Of a stretch of DNA of 64,000 bases, positions 47,447 through 54,946 are shown one piece after another; within the stretch, counting starts at the first letter, position 1; each line of letters begins with the position of its first letter. Source of the DNA: Dyella mobilis (GTDB lineage Bacteria > Pseudomonadota > Gammaproteobacteria > Xanthomonadales > Rhodanobacteraceae); the NCBI RefSeq assembly GCF_016904945.1, contig NZ_JADIKF010000036.1, positions 10,505 to 74,504 on the forward strand, read 5' to 3'. The notes beneath the pieces were generated by a model that did no database searches, had not been told where the DNA came from, and saw only the letters and a program-made list of their open reading frames with translations. The translations under genes were made by a program, and so were the position numbers.

Positions 47447-47553
47447 TGTCCGCTAAGGGTTGCGACTTCAACCGGTCAACGCAATACACTATAGACGCCC
47501 AGGCGGAAGGAGTGTTGCGTTGACCGGTTGAAGTCGCAGTCGGAAGCGGACAT
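47447..47553 (+). repeat. Dyad repeat R1, split by a 78-bp insertion
   Basis: TGTCCGCTAAGGGT (47447-47460) and GTCGGAAGCGGACAT (47539-47553) rejoin into the same dyad as R2-R7, with GT duplicated at the junction. The insertion is the element at 47461-47538. R1 ends 16 bp past the stop of the 47569 gene. Confidence 0.75.
47461..47538. mobile_element. 78-bp MITE-like element with 24-bp terminal inverted repeats
   Basis: TIRs are TGCGACTTCAACCGGTCAAC... (47461-47484) and its exact complement at 47515-47538, with a 30-bp spacer. It lies inside repeat R1, creating a 2-bp (GT) duplication. There is no transposase in the window. It looks like an internally deleted insertion sequence mobilised in trans. 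Confidence 0.75.
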
Positions 47554-47568
47554 AAGTATCGATGTAGC

Positions 47569-47853
47569 TTATTGGATTTCTTTTGCCATAGCTTTCGCCA
47601 CCGCCTCAACAGAAGGGGTTACGTTCGGGTGTGTGCCAAGCCACAAGCCGCCCAGGTATCCAGCCAACGAGCGCCCATTGAGGAAATCCTTGAGTTCATC
47701 TGCCTTTGCCGCTCGGAGCAAATCATGGCAGCGATACATAACAGACAAGCTCTCTTTGGCTTCAGGATCGCCACACTCTTCCTGCCACTCTCGCTGGACC
47801 ATGACGATAAGCTTCCCAATTGCCAGCTCTAAATCTGAACGATCCCTTGGCAT
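47569..47853 (-). CDS. Small hypothetical protein in the cassette-like run
   Basis: 94 residues. MYRCHDLLRAAKADELKDFLNGRSLAGYLGGLWLGTHPNVTPSVEAVAKAMAKEIQ reads as a helical globular protein. No signal or membrane helix. Bracketed by repeats R2 (28 bp upstream) and R1 (16 bp downstream). Competing forward-strand ORFs read across the repeats and look random. Function unknown. Confidence 0.6.
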   Translation of the reverse strand: MPRDRSDLELAIGKLIVMVQREWQEECGDPEAKESLSVMYRCHDLLRAAKADELKDFLNGRSLAGYLGGLWLGTHPNVTPSVEAVAKAMAKEIQ

Positions 47854-47880
47854 TTGTGACTCCTGTGCCCATGCGCCCCA

Positions 47881-47907
47881 TGTCTGCTTTGGGTCGGAAG
47901 CAGACTA
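47881..47907 (+). repeat. Dyad repeat R2
   Basis: TGTCTGC-TTTGGGTCGGAA-GCAGACT. It covers the stop codon of the adjacent lipoprotein gene (TAG read on the minus strand at 47907-47905). Confidence 0.85.
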
Positions 47908-48312
47908 AAAGACGCCATCCCTGTGTAGCTCATCATCATAAGCCTCAGCGTACGCAGTAGCTTGTTCGATGAGATGATGATGCTCCTCACTTTCGGCAAC
48001 ATCACTCGTGCCATCCAGACACCTTATTTCAGTAGACAAGGTTACGCGATGGTTTAGCGGGCCAGGCACAGAGCAAGCGTAGCCGTAGATACCTACTGGC
48101 CTTCGGTCGCCCGCAGCAATACGCGCCTTTGCATCCGAAGCCGGATTTTGCAGGTCTAACTTTGAAAGTGTTTGTTTTAGAACTGCCGTATTCGGCCCCG
48201 ATTTGCCATATCCAACCTGTCGTTGGGAGCAACCGGCAGTAAGTAGTACAACTGCGACGACAGCACTTTGCAACACTATATTTCGGGTACATCGATTCGA
48301 CAGACTGCTCAT
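47905..48312 (-). CDS. Small lipoprotein, unknown function
   Basis: 135 residues from ATG 48312. Lipobox LTAG-C at about 26-30 gives a lipid-anchored envelope protein; mature part CSQRQVGYGKSGPNTAVLKQTLSKLDLQNPASDAKARIAAG. A further in-frame start at 48369 would add a segment read straight through repeat R3 (MVRFRPNADI), which I judge artefactual. The TAG stop lies within repeat R2. Confidence 0.7.
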   Translation of the reverse strand: MSSLSNRCTRNIVLQSAVVAVVLLTAGCSQRQVGYGKSGPNTAVLKQTLSKLDLQNPASDAKARIAAGDRRPVGIYGYACSVPGPLNHRVTLSTEIRCLDGTSDVAESEEHHHLIEQATAYAEAYDDELHRDGVF

Positions 48313-48341
48313 GGTTAACGAATCCTCATCGCCTTCCCTGA

Positions 48342-48368
48342 TGTCTGCATTGGGTCGGAAGCGGACCA
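48342..48368 (+). repeat. Dyad repeat R3
   Basis: TGTCTGC-ATTGGGTCGGAA-GCGGACCA, 30 bp upstream of the lipoprotein start and 143 bp past the stop of the 48511 gene. Confidence 0.85.
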
Positions 48369-48510
48369 TAGATTTATTGTCTCAATAAGCGAGCCGGAGC
48401 CTTAAACTGCAGCATCAAGGCTGGAGCCGTAGTACCCACGGAACTTTGCAGCCCATGCAAATCCAGCCCCAATACAGTATGCAAATCAACAAGGCGCCCC
48501 AGAAACCAAA

Positions 48511-49110
48511 CTATTGCGGTGTTTGACCTGCGCCGGACACAACGCGCTTATATTCGCTGACTGTTTCCGTTTTCGCGGGGCTTCCGTTGTAAGAATTCGC
48601 AACCTCCTCGTGGATGGCGTTGTGATTCGGACTCATGGTGGCCCGAATCGTGGTGTGGACCTTCTCTCCGTTGGCCTCACCATCCAATTCCACCGTCCAG
48701 GAGTTGCCATCGACTTCGGTCGTAAACTCCAGGCAACCTTGCATGTTGTCGCACCACACGCTCTTGAACGCCTTCGCGTTGCCGTCCCACCACGTGTAAC
48801 TCTGGCCAACGGCATAACCGCCCGTGCCGCGCGACCAAAAGTCCTGGACGACAGAAAATCCGCCGGGGCCTTTCTTGATTGTCGCAACGCCCTTGTCCAT
48901 GCCACCCGAAGGCAGGCTTTTGCTTGGCATCGTTCTGATCGTGACCTGCCAAGTGCCAATTCTTGGATAAAGCAGGGACATCTGCGCGGCAGGCGCGCCA
49001 CTTGCGGCGTTTGTAGTGGCAGAGGCGTCCTTTCCGCCATCATGGCCGGCCATTACCGACGGGCACACCGATACCAATAGGAAGCCGATAAGCGGAGTAA
49101 GGGTCTTCAT
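48511..49110 (-). CDS. Secreted DUF1579-like protein
   Basis: 199 residues with signal peptide (to about VMAG). The sequence YPRIGTWQVTIRTMPSKSLPSGG...WWDGNAKAFKSVWCDNMQGCLEFTTEVDGNSWTVELDGEA suggests a DUF1579-type beta-barrel (lipocalin-like). It resembles in outline the secreted protein at 23211. Function unknown. It has no repeat on its 5' side (57 bp from the RidA gene). Confidence 0.72.
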   Translation of the reverse strand: MKTLTPLIGFLLVSVCPSVMAGHDGGKDASATTNAASGAPAAQMSLLYPRIGTWQVTIRTMPSKSLPSGGMDKGVATIKKGPGGFSVVQDFWSRGTGGYAVGQSYTWWDGNAKAFKSVWCDNMQGCLEFTTEVDGNSWTVELDGEANGEKVHTTIRATMSPNHNAIHEEVANSYNGSPAKTETVSEYKRVVSGAGQTPQ

Positions 49111-49167
49111 GCCTCTGTTCCAAACGATTCCAAATCGCAGTCTTCAACAACTGCGACCAAGTTTATA

Positions 49168-49566
49168 TCAACCATCGATGACCGCTATCGCATCAACTTC
49201 TATCAGGTAGCCGGGAGATAGCGTCGCAACTCCCAGCAGTGTGTCGACTGGTTTGTGATCGCCGAACAACGTCACCCGAGCCGCTTCGATGATCGGCAAA
49301 TGTTCGTCACGATCGTAGTTGACGACGTAGATCGTAATTTTGGCTACTTGCTTGGGAGAAGCACCTGCGGCTGTAAGAGCTCGGCCAAGATTGGCGAATA
49401 CTTGGTGAGCCTGCGTCGCCAAATCACCTCGACCGACGAGATTGCCATGGACATCTTCGGGTTCCTGGCCGGCGACGAATACCCACCGCGTACCCCTCGC
49501 GACGACGACTTGAGAATACGTCTGCGGAGTAGGCAGGTCCTTAGGATTGATGCATTCGAGCGTCAT
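49168..49566 (-). CDS. RidA/YjgF family protein
   Basis: 132 residues. RidA pattern: VVVARGTRWVFVAGQEPEDVHGNLVGRGDLATQAHQVFANLGRALTAAGASPKQVAKITIYVVNYDRDEHLPIIEAARVTLFG...VATLSPGYLIEVDAIAVIDG. RidA proteins deaminate reactive enamines/imines; here the C-terminal signature Arg is replaced (TLLGVATLSPGYLIEVDA), so activity could differ. Cytoplasmic. Confidence 0.88.
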   Translation of the reverse strand: MTLECINPKDLPTPQTYSQVVVARGTRWVFVAGQEPEDVHGNLVGRGDLATQAHQVFANLGRALTAAGASPKQVAKITIYVVNYDRDEHLPIIEAARVTLFGDHKPVDTLLGVATLSPGYLIEVDAIAVIDG

Positions 49567-49766
49567 TGGTTTGCGGTCCTATGTGTGTTGACAACCATAC
49601 GTTGCGCTACGGCAACTGTAAAACGCATCACTGCAAGCAATATTTTCATGTACATAGCTCCACGTAATCAGCGGTAAAAGCGAGCAGGGCGCAAGACTAC
49701 TGCCTGGCCTTGACCACTTTAATAGGCAGGGCTGGATTCTTCGGGACACAGTGCCCGGTACAAATA

Positions 49767-49793
49767 TGTCCGCCTTGGGTTGAAAGCGAGCAT
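49767..49793 (+). repeat. Dyad repeat R4
   Basis: TGTCCGC-CTTGGGTTGAAA-GCGAGCAT, in the 343-bp gap between the RidA gene and the Q/N-rich lipoprotein. The rest of this gap holds no gene. Confidence 0.75.
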
Positions 49794-49909
49794 AAAAATG
49801 CCCAAGCTGGCTTCTTGTATTGCTCAGCTCGTTAACAAATGACGATGATGCGTTTTTGCGGTGAGGTGAATATCTCGACCCGATGCCTGATTGAGCGCCA
49901 AAACGTAAC

Positions 49910-50317
49910 TCAATGACACTTAGTCACAGTGTTGGTAACAGTCTGACTTGTAGTCGTGTCGCCGTTCTGTTGATTTCCGCTCTGCTGAGTCGTCGATGTC
50001 GTGGTGCAATTGCTGTTGTTTTGCGTATTTTGGTTTTGGTTGTTCTGCTGCGATGCCCAGGCATTATCTTGCTGTTGTTGTTGCTGTCTCCACTGCGCGG
50101 CATCCCTCTGTTGCTTTTCAAGCGAATCACTGCGGCGATTCGCGAGCGACATCATGCAATCTGCAAAGCGATTGGTGCCGGGTTGGTAGCCATAACCCTG
50201 ACAGGTAGTTTGATCTGCGGCGGTCTGTTGTGGAGACGGCCGGGTATCTACAGCACAGCCGGCCAAGATCATCGAGGTACCCAGCACTACAAATGCAACA
50301 AGCTCACGTGTCTTCAT
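49910..50317 (-). CDS. Gln/Asn-rich lipoprotein
   Basis: 135 residues. Lipobox LAG-C at about 19-22. The domain TTCQGYGYQPGTNRFADCMMSLANRRSD has the CxGYGYxPGT...FAxCM motif of small proteobacterial lipoproteins. The C-terminal half is a low-complexity Gln/Asn/Thr tail ending TNTVTKCH. Function unknown; a surface or cell-wall role is possible. Confidence 0.75.
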   Translation of the reverse strand: MKTRELVAFVVLGTSMILAGCAVDTRPSPQQTAADQTTCQGYGYQPGTNRFADCMMSLANRRSDSLEKQQRDAAQWRQQQQQQDNAWASQQNNQNQNTQNNSNCTTTSTTQQSGNQQNGDTTTSQTVTNTVTKCH

Positions 50318-50528
50318 TTCGGTTCTCCATTGTTTGGATAGATGGCAGATAAACTGAGTTATCGATCAAACGATGTACCGAGTCACATTGGGCTGCGAGC
50401 CTTGTCCTTCTCGTTCTTCACAAAGGGCGCGGACTAAATAACACACCGAATCAAGGGGCGGCAAGAAGATATGCGGCTTCGGCCTTAGTGATTGGGGGCG
50501 GCAGCAGTGCCTATTCGCCACGCCCTAA

Positions 50529-50551
50529 TGTCTGCTATGGGAAACGGACAT
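50529..50551 (+). repeat. Dyad repeat R5, shortened
   Basis: TGTCTGC-TATGGGAAAC-GGACAT: left arm and GGG core kept, the spacer 4 bases shorter. 45 bp past the stop of the 50597 gene. Confidence 0.65.
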
Positions 50552-50596
50552 GATGATTTTTTGGACAGGGTATCCCAAAACATGAAGGAAGGACCG

Positions 50597-51301
50597 CTAA
50601 CTTGACTGCATACGTTTTAGGATCGCCAGGATCTTTTGTTCGTTCGTAGCAATTTCTGTTGCATCGCGGGCTTTCGCATGTTGCGCGAGCAGTTCGGAGA
50701 GCTCGACGAAATCACCGGCTTGCGTCCCTTGTGAAGGCGACCACGTCATGGCGCAGCTCTTTTGCATGCGTAAGTAGTAGTTGGTTCCATCGTAGCCATC
50801 ACCCAGAGTTGCTTGCGCGTGATCAATGTCGTCGCGCATCACTCGCGAAAGTTGACGAGCAATTTCGCTCGAAAAACGCGAATGATAGATGATCGGCTTG
50901 CTTGGCGGATTGAACTTCGGAGGTGGAGAACCGCTGGCGTCATACAAAGGGGAGTCAAATTCGAAGTAATACAGATCTTGCCCTACCAGTCGAATCGCGT
51001 ACTGAGGCGAAAATGATGGTTCTACGTCGATCGATACGTCAGGACGTCCGGAAAGATACTTTTGCAACCATCCATCCAGGTCGCCCGTGAAATAGGTGCA
51101 TGGTGTCAGTCCCTTTGCATACTTCGCCATGGCCCTTTGAGCATCGCGGTGCGCTATGTTGACCTCGCGATCAGCAAGGACTTTTCGCATCACGGGAATA
51201 AGAGACGCGCAGATCGAAGCAATAGTCACAACAAAAATGCAAAGCGCCATAAGCAAAATTCTTCGATTGCTCATGGACTTATCGCGTTTACTTGCATTCA
51301 T
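50597..51301 (-). CDS. Membrane-anchored hypothetical protein
   Basis: 234 residues from ATG 51301 (or 51274). One N-terminal transmembrane helix (about 14-36, ILLMALCIFVVTIASICASLIPVM), then a periplasmic domain with two Cys (TPCTYFTG, KSCAMTW) and VEPSFSPQYAIRLVGQDLYYFEFDSPLYDASG. Unknown family. Lower GC than neighbours. Sits between repeats R6 and R5. Confidence 0.68.
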   Translation of the reverse strand: MNASKRDKSMSNRRILLMALCIFVVTIASICASLIPVMRKVLADREVNIAHRDAQRAMAKYAKGLTPCTYFTGDLDGWLQKYLSGRPDVSIDVEPSFSPQYAIRLVGQDLYYFEFDSPLYDASGSPPPKFNPPSKPIIYHSRFSSEIARQLSRVMRDDIDHAQATLGDGYDGTNYYLRMQKSCAMTWSPSQGTQAGDFVELSELLAQHAKARDATEIATNEQKILAILKRMQSS

Positions 51302-51400
51302 ATGGAAAACTATTTCCCCACCCTTAGATGTCTGAGAAAAGCCCCATTCCGCAGGCATCTCAATTTCTACTGCGTTACATGGCACGCATCCAATCGTAGC

Positions 51401-51426
51401 GTCAGCTTCGGGTCCGAAGCGGACCT
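51401..51426 (+). repeat. Dyad repeat R6
   Basis: GTCAGC-TTCGGGTCCGAA-GCGGACCT, 5 bp from the stop of the 51432 gene and 100 bp upstream of the 51301 start. Confidence 0.75.
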
Positions 51427-51431
51427 TTGTC

Positions 51432-51800
51432 TCAGGGTCTGAACTCTCGTGTGACTTCGATCAGGCCAACGATATTGTCGTTCAGGTCCTCCAGATCCTC
51501 GGCCGGCACCCACCATTCCGTGTGATGGGATCCACCGACGCGCTGGACTGTGTACTTGTCCATGAATGACTTGCGCACGTGAAATCGAGTGACCGCGCCA
51601 TAGCCACTGTCGCGCTCGTTCCAGTTGCCCGCTATCTCAGCCGCGTACTGTTCGTTGGTTACCGGGTAGAAAATTGGCTGGCCCGGCAGGCGCGGAGGCC
51701 ACCGTTTAAAATCTGCCTGCCGCAGCAATTCCAATTCTTCTGGGCCGACCGGTCGGTACATCATCGTCAGGTCTTCAGGTGTCGCCATATCAGCTTCCAT
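51432..51800 (-). CDS. ADP-ribosylation/crystallin J1-like small protein
   Basis: 122 residues. MYRPVGPEELELLRQADFKRWPPRLPGQPIFYPVTNEQYAAEIAGNWNERDSGYGAVTRFHVRKSFMDKYTVQRVGGSHHTEWWVPAEDLEDLNDNIVGLIEV matches the small single-domain family usually annotated as ADP-ribosylation/crystallin J1. Biochemical role unproven. ATG 51800 is preceded at 24 bp by repeat R7. First cassette in the run. Confidence 0.75.
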   Translation of the reverse strand: MEADMATPEDLTMMYRPVGPEELELLRQADFKRWPPRLPGQPIFYPVTNEQYAAEIAGNWNERDSGYGAVTRFHVRKSFMDKYTVQRVGGSHHTEWWVPAEDLEDLNDNIVGLIEVTREFRP

Positions 51801-51823
51801 TTGTTCTTGGGCTCAATCCGCTC

Positions 51824-51850
51824 TGCCTGCTTTGGGTCGAAAGCGGGCCT
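51824..51850 (+). repeat. Dyad repeat R7
   Basis: TGCCTGC-TTTGGGTCGAAA-GCGGGCCT. It marks the right end of the run; none is found to the right of it. Confidence 0.75.
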
Positions 51851-52114
51851 TTCCGGAATATAGCCGCAAGTGCCCCTGGAGCTCATTGTCATCATCGGCA
51901 GGGTGTTTGGCACTCGCCGGAATCGGTGTTCAAACTGATCGGAATCCGCGCCTGGTCGCGGCGACGCCGGAGCGCCTCATGCGGCGCTGAGAGGTGGCGA
52001 TCCTTGTGAACCATGCAAATATCAATCTCTCTGGATAGCGCAATCGAAGTGCATGCAAGCGACAGCTATCCGTTCACAAAATGTATGACCTTAGGTTCAG
52101 CTTGATGGCTGTGT

Positions 52115-52144
52115 TTGATTAAATGAATGTAGCAAAACTATAAA
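52115..52144 (+). promoter_or_regulatory. Promoter of the OmpA-like gene
   Basis: -35 TTGATT (52115-52120), 18-bp spacer, -10 TATAAA (52139-52144), in AT-rich DNA 128 bp before the start codon. The remaining 51851-52114 holds no gene I can see. Confidence 0.5.
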
Positions 52145-52272
52145 AAGTTGCTTGCTTATCGCGTCTAGATGAATCTCTACATGAATGTTTCCGAATCGAG
52201 TTCACACTCTGGAAACATATGACATTGCAGAGTCGGGCCCGCCGATTTTCACGCGATGCTGGAGATTCGTTC

Positions 52273-52920
52273 ATGCGTTCCTATCAATGTCTTGCTTATG
52301 TGTCATTGGCTGCTCTGTCCATCGGTTTGAGCGGATGCCAGGGGTACGTCAAGAAAGCAGATTTCGATGCAGCCATCACCGACTTGCGCACCAATCAGCA
52401 GAGACAGCAACAAGAGATCGATAGCCTGACGCAGCAAATGCAGCAAAAATTCGCGCAATACGACGCGAAGATCGCTGAAATGGATGGCCGCATCCGGGTC
52501 GATACAGCTTCCCACTTTGCCTTCAACGACGCCACGCTGCGCGATCAGGACAAGCCGCTGCTGGACGATTTCGCCAAGATCATGCTGAAGAGCTATCCGC
52601 AGGCCGTGATTACGGTGGAAGGCTTTACCGATTCCGCGGGCGGTTCGGCATACAACATGCGATTGGGGCGCAAGCGTGCGGATGCCGTGCGCGATTACCT
52701 GGTCAACAACGACGGCATGCAGGCCGATCAGATCCACACCGTCAGCTACGGCAAGGCGGCCAATCGCCAGGTGGTGAAGGGCAAATCGGGCGATGAGGGA
52801 GAGCCCAATCGTCGGGTGAGCCTGGTGGTGGATTTCGCCGGGCCGCAATCGCAAGCTCAGCAGCAACCGCAGCCTCAGCCTCAGCTTCAGCCGCAATCGC
52901 CGCCGCAAGCGCAGGGTTGA
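52273..52920 (+). CDS. OmpA-family lipoprotein
   Basis: 215 residues from ATG 52273 (GGAG upstream). Lipobox LSGC at about 19-22 anchors it to the outer membrane. A coiled coil follows (QQRQQQEIDSLTQQMQQKFAQYDAKIAEM), then an OmpA C-terminal domain with VEGFTDSAGGSAYNMRLGRKRADAVRDYLV and GEPNRRVSLVV, which binds peptidoglycan. The C-terminal tail is a Gln/Pro run (QQQPQPQPQLQPQSPP). It joins outer membrane to cell wall. Confidence 0.88.
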   Translation: MRSYQCLAYVSLAALSIGLSGCQGYVKKADFDAAITDLRTNQQRQQQEIDSLTQQMQQKFAQYDAKIAEMDGRIRVDTASHFAFNDATLRDQDKPLLDDFAKIMLKSYPQAVITVEGFTDSAGGSAYNMRLGRKRADAVRDYLVNNDGMQADQIHTVSYGKAANRQVVKGKSGDEGEPNRRVSLVVDFAGPQSQAQQQPQPQPQLQPQSPPQAQG

Positions 52921-52945
52921 TCGGCGAACTCGGATTTGCTGGTGC

Positions 52946-52964
52946 GTGAAAGCATTGCTTTCAC
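52946..52964 (+). terminator. Hairpin after the OmpA-like gene
   Basis: GTGAAAGC-ATT-GCTTTCAC, perfect 8-bp stem, 25 bp after the stop codon; no U-run. Confidence 0.45.
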
Positions 52965-53005
52965 ACCTGGCAACGCAGGCCTGCCAAGAACTTCGTAACT
53001 TTTTT

Positions 53006-53040
53006 GGGGCGCCAACCTGACTGCAGCAGGTTGGCGTCCC
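53006..53040 (+). terminator. Second hairpin, 14-bp stem
   Basis: GGGGCGCCAACCTG pairs with CAGGTTGGCGTCCC (one G-T wobble) around a 7-base loop. There is no U-run. 53041-53283 otherwise holds no gene I recognise. Confidence 0.5.
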
Positions 53041-53283
53041 GTTGGTCTAATGCTGATGCGGTCAATACCTATTGCGCCGCCACCTAGCCGGCCGGATATC
53101 AGGCTGATTTAGTACGTGCAGATGCCGATAGTCAGCCGCAGTCTCGCGAGCGCCGGCTGCACTGTCCGGCCATTGAGATGGTTATTGACGGTCCCCGTGA
53201 GTTCACGTTAAAGATGCGCGTGCAATGCGCAGTCCTTGGGGGCTTTGGTACGCGTATAGGCCAGCCCGTAGGGCACAGGACAG

Positions 53284-53766
53284 ATGCCAGTGACGATATC
53301 AATGGGGGTAATGGTGGGCTCGGCTAATACGGACAAGTACATTCACGGGTTGTTGTTGAGCGCCGATTCCTCTGCAAAATTTTATCCGGATGGCTTTGAT
53401 TTTGCGGGAGAGAGTTCGCGCGCTTCGTCGTTTGCCGAACATTTGCAGCGAACTACGGGTGATAAGACGCTGGTCGAAGACTACAGCGCAAACCAGGATG
53501 GTTCGCTTTTCTTGCGGATAGCTCTCCACAGCAGGCTTACTTTGGGGAAGGTGGCCGAGATTAAAATTTCCTCGTTCGGGCGACTGGCCACGCTGGTGGA
53601 TTGCCTGCCTCACTATGAGCCGAAGATTGTCGATGCGCTGGGTCAATTCGAATACCGATACATTCCATTTGAGAAAGTCGACATCCCTTACGATGGTGAG
53701 GAGCCGGCGTTCAAAGGCGAGACGTGGTATTGCCGCTATTTTTCGCCTTGGTACATAAGCCTTTAA
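53284..53766 (+). CDS. Hypothetical protein, possible orphan immunity type
   Basis: 160 residues. KYIHGLLLSADSSAKFYPDGFDFAGESSRASSFAEHLQRTTGDKTLV...LVDCLPHYEPKIVDALGQFEYRYIPFEKVDIPYDGEEPAFKGETWYCRYFSPW. No signal or membrane helix. Start uncertain (ATG 53284, 53302 or 53311). Composition is closer to the T6SS-associated genes that follow; the immunity role is only a contextual guess. Not recognised. Confidence 0.5.
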   Translation: MPVTISMGVMVGSANTDKYIHGLLLSADSSAKFYPDGFDFAGESSRASSFAEHLQRTTGDKTLVEDYSANQDGSLFLRIALHSRLTLGKVAEIKISSFGRLATLVDCLPHYEPKIVDALGQFEYRYIPFEKVDIPYDGEEPAFKGETWYCRYFSPWYISL

Positions 53767-53850
53767 GTTATTGGCAAGCTTGCGATCGTTATGACTGTCG
53801 GTCTGTCGGGAGCAGTGGGCAAGCACGCACCCATTGCAAGCACCGACTCC

Positions 53851-53992
53851 TCACTCCCATCCTCTCCCCGAAGGGAGTGGGTCACGAGGTGCGTGGAACC
53901 GTCTCGCGCAGCGCCACATCAATGCGAGCTTTACTTCCTCTCCCCTGCGGGGGGAGGGGCGTGTCGCGCGGCGCCCCACGAAGGGAGAGGGC
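53851..53992. repeat. REP-like CTCTCCC/GGGAGAGG palindromic repeat
   Basis: Several complementary pieces: CTCACTCCC...GGGAGTGG and CCTCTCCCCTGC-GGGGGGAGGGG, then GAAGGGAGAGGGCG. It has the form of dispersed extragenic palindromes in this bacterial group. Not coding. Confidence 0.5.
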
Positions 53993-54076
53993 GTAAAGCT
54001 TGCGCGGCATAAGCCGTAGCGCTTTATCAGCTTCTACTGACAGCGCATCAATGGCAGGCGGCGCGACAATAGAAAC

Positions 54077-54413
54077 GTCGGGCGAGCCTCCGCAGATGGG
54101 AACCGCATCGCCCGACTAGCAGTGAAGAACGCGGATCGCATGGGTAGCCCCCCACACGACCCGCTAACCACCATTAACTTCAAAGGAGTTAACCATGGCT
54201 ACGCCCGATGATACGTCACGCGCCCACGCGCGTCCTCGCTCCCGAGCACCCCTCGCGTATTTCTTCACCACCGTAAGGCTGATGCGATGTCGGGCCATCA
54301 GGGCGTCCGACTGATCCGGTCAGCCCATTCCGATTAGTCGTGCAGGATTTTTCCTGCAAGCCCTTCACGCCGTACGCAATGTACGGCGTGATCTAACCGT
54401 GTGGAGAAAATCA
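54077..54413 (+). ncRNA. Hairpin-rich leader with two tiny ORFs
   Basis: GTCGGGCGA pairs with TCGCCCGAC across 22 bases (54077-54116). TTAACT-TCAAAGG-AGTTAA (54174-54192) holds the AAGGAG ribosome site of the 39-residue ORF in its loop and stem. TGCAGGA-TTTT-TCCTGCA (54341-54358) follows. A perfect 10-bp stem CACGCCGTAC/GTACGGCGTG lies at 54366-54390. This leader precedes the 99-residue gene at 54508. Confidence 0.55.
54195..54314 (+). CDS. 39-residue leader ORF
   Basis: MATPDDTSRAHARPRSRA..., ending FTTVRLMRCRAIRASD; Arg-rich. The AAGGAG ribosome site is 6 bp upstream at 54183-54188, placed in a hairpin loop and stem. It could be a regulatory leader or a small protein. Confidence 0.5.
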   Translation: MATPDDTSRAHARPRSRAPLAYFFTTVRLMRCRAIRASD

Positions 54414-54511
54414 TGAATCATCCGACGCACACTCGTGCGACAGGCTTGCTATGGCCTGAAGCCAGCCATCCATCCCTGCCGTCCGCAATCACTGCAAGGA
54501 AGCACCCATGA
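54413..54511 (+). CDS. 32-residue ORF overlapping the next gene
   Basis: ATG 54413 with GGAGA about 6 bp upstream. Product MNHPTHTRATGLLWPEASHP...; the TGA overlaps the next start as ATGA (54508-54511). It fits translational coupling to the 99-residue gene. Confidence 0.45.
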   Translation: MNHPTHTRATGLLWPEASHPSLPSAITARKHP

Positions 54512-54807
54512 AGAGGCGAGCCCCTGGAGCCTGGATCACCCTCAACGCCAGCTACTACTGCGCCCCCGTTGGACATCCCCTGAAACTCGTGGACGACGCC
54601 AGCTTGTTGCTGGAAGGTGCGCGTGGCATTACGCAGAGCCTTGCCGATCTGCTTAGCCAGGACGTGGATATCAACCCCGACGATCTGGCCAAGGCCCTGT
54701 GGGCGGCCTCCGTGTTGACGGAGATGGGGCAGAGCAGTGCAGAGGTGGCGTATAGCCGGATTTGCAAAATGCGCAACAGGATTCGCAATAACGACGATGC
54801 GAAGTAA
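54508..54807 (+). CDS. 99-residue hypothetical protein after the hairpin leader
   Basis: MKRRAPGAWITLNASYYCAPVGHPLKLVDDASLLLEGARGITQSLADLLSQDVDINPDDLAKALWAASVLTEMGQSSAEVAYSRI. Two helices with leucine-rich stretches; loosely like the DUF3077-type small proteins of pseudomonads, but I do not claim it. ATG 54508 overlaps the 32-residue ORF stop. Function unknown. Confidence 0.58.
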   Translation: MKRRAPGAWITLNASYYCAPVGHPLKLVDDASLLLEGARGITQSLADLLSQDVDINPDDLAKALWAASVLTEMGQSSAEVAYSRICKMRNRIRNNDDAK

Positions 54808-54946
54808 ATGGGGCAGGGTAATTCGCCCATAAAGTCGCCATTAGACCTCGTGGAATGACCTGCAATGCTTTGCTCGTCATTCCAGCCCCAATGCGGCCAC
54901 CTTTTCAGGCTACTATTCGCCGGACGGATCAAAATGGAAGTAATCC

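Noticed and set aside
48313..48369. Longer start of the lipoprotein at 48369
   Set aside because: It reads through repeat R3 and would put the lipobox 45 residues from the start; ATG 48312 gives a normal signal peptide.
47447..51850. Integron cassette array with attC sites
   Set aside because: No integrase gene and no RYYYAAC/GTTRRRY core pairs at the repeats; kept only as cassette-like.
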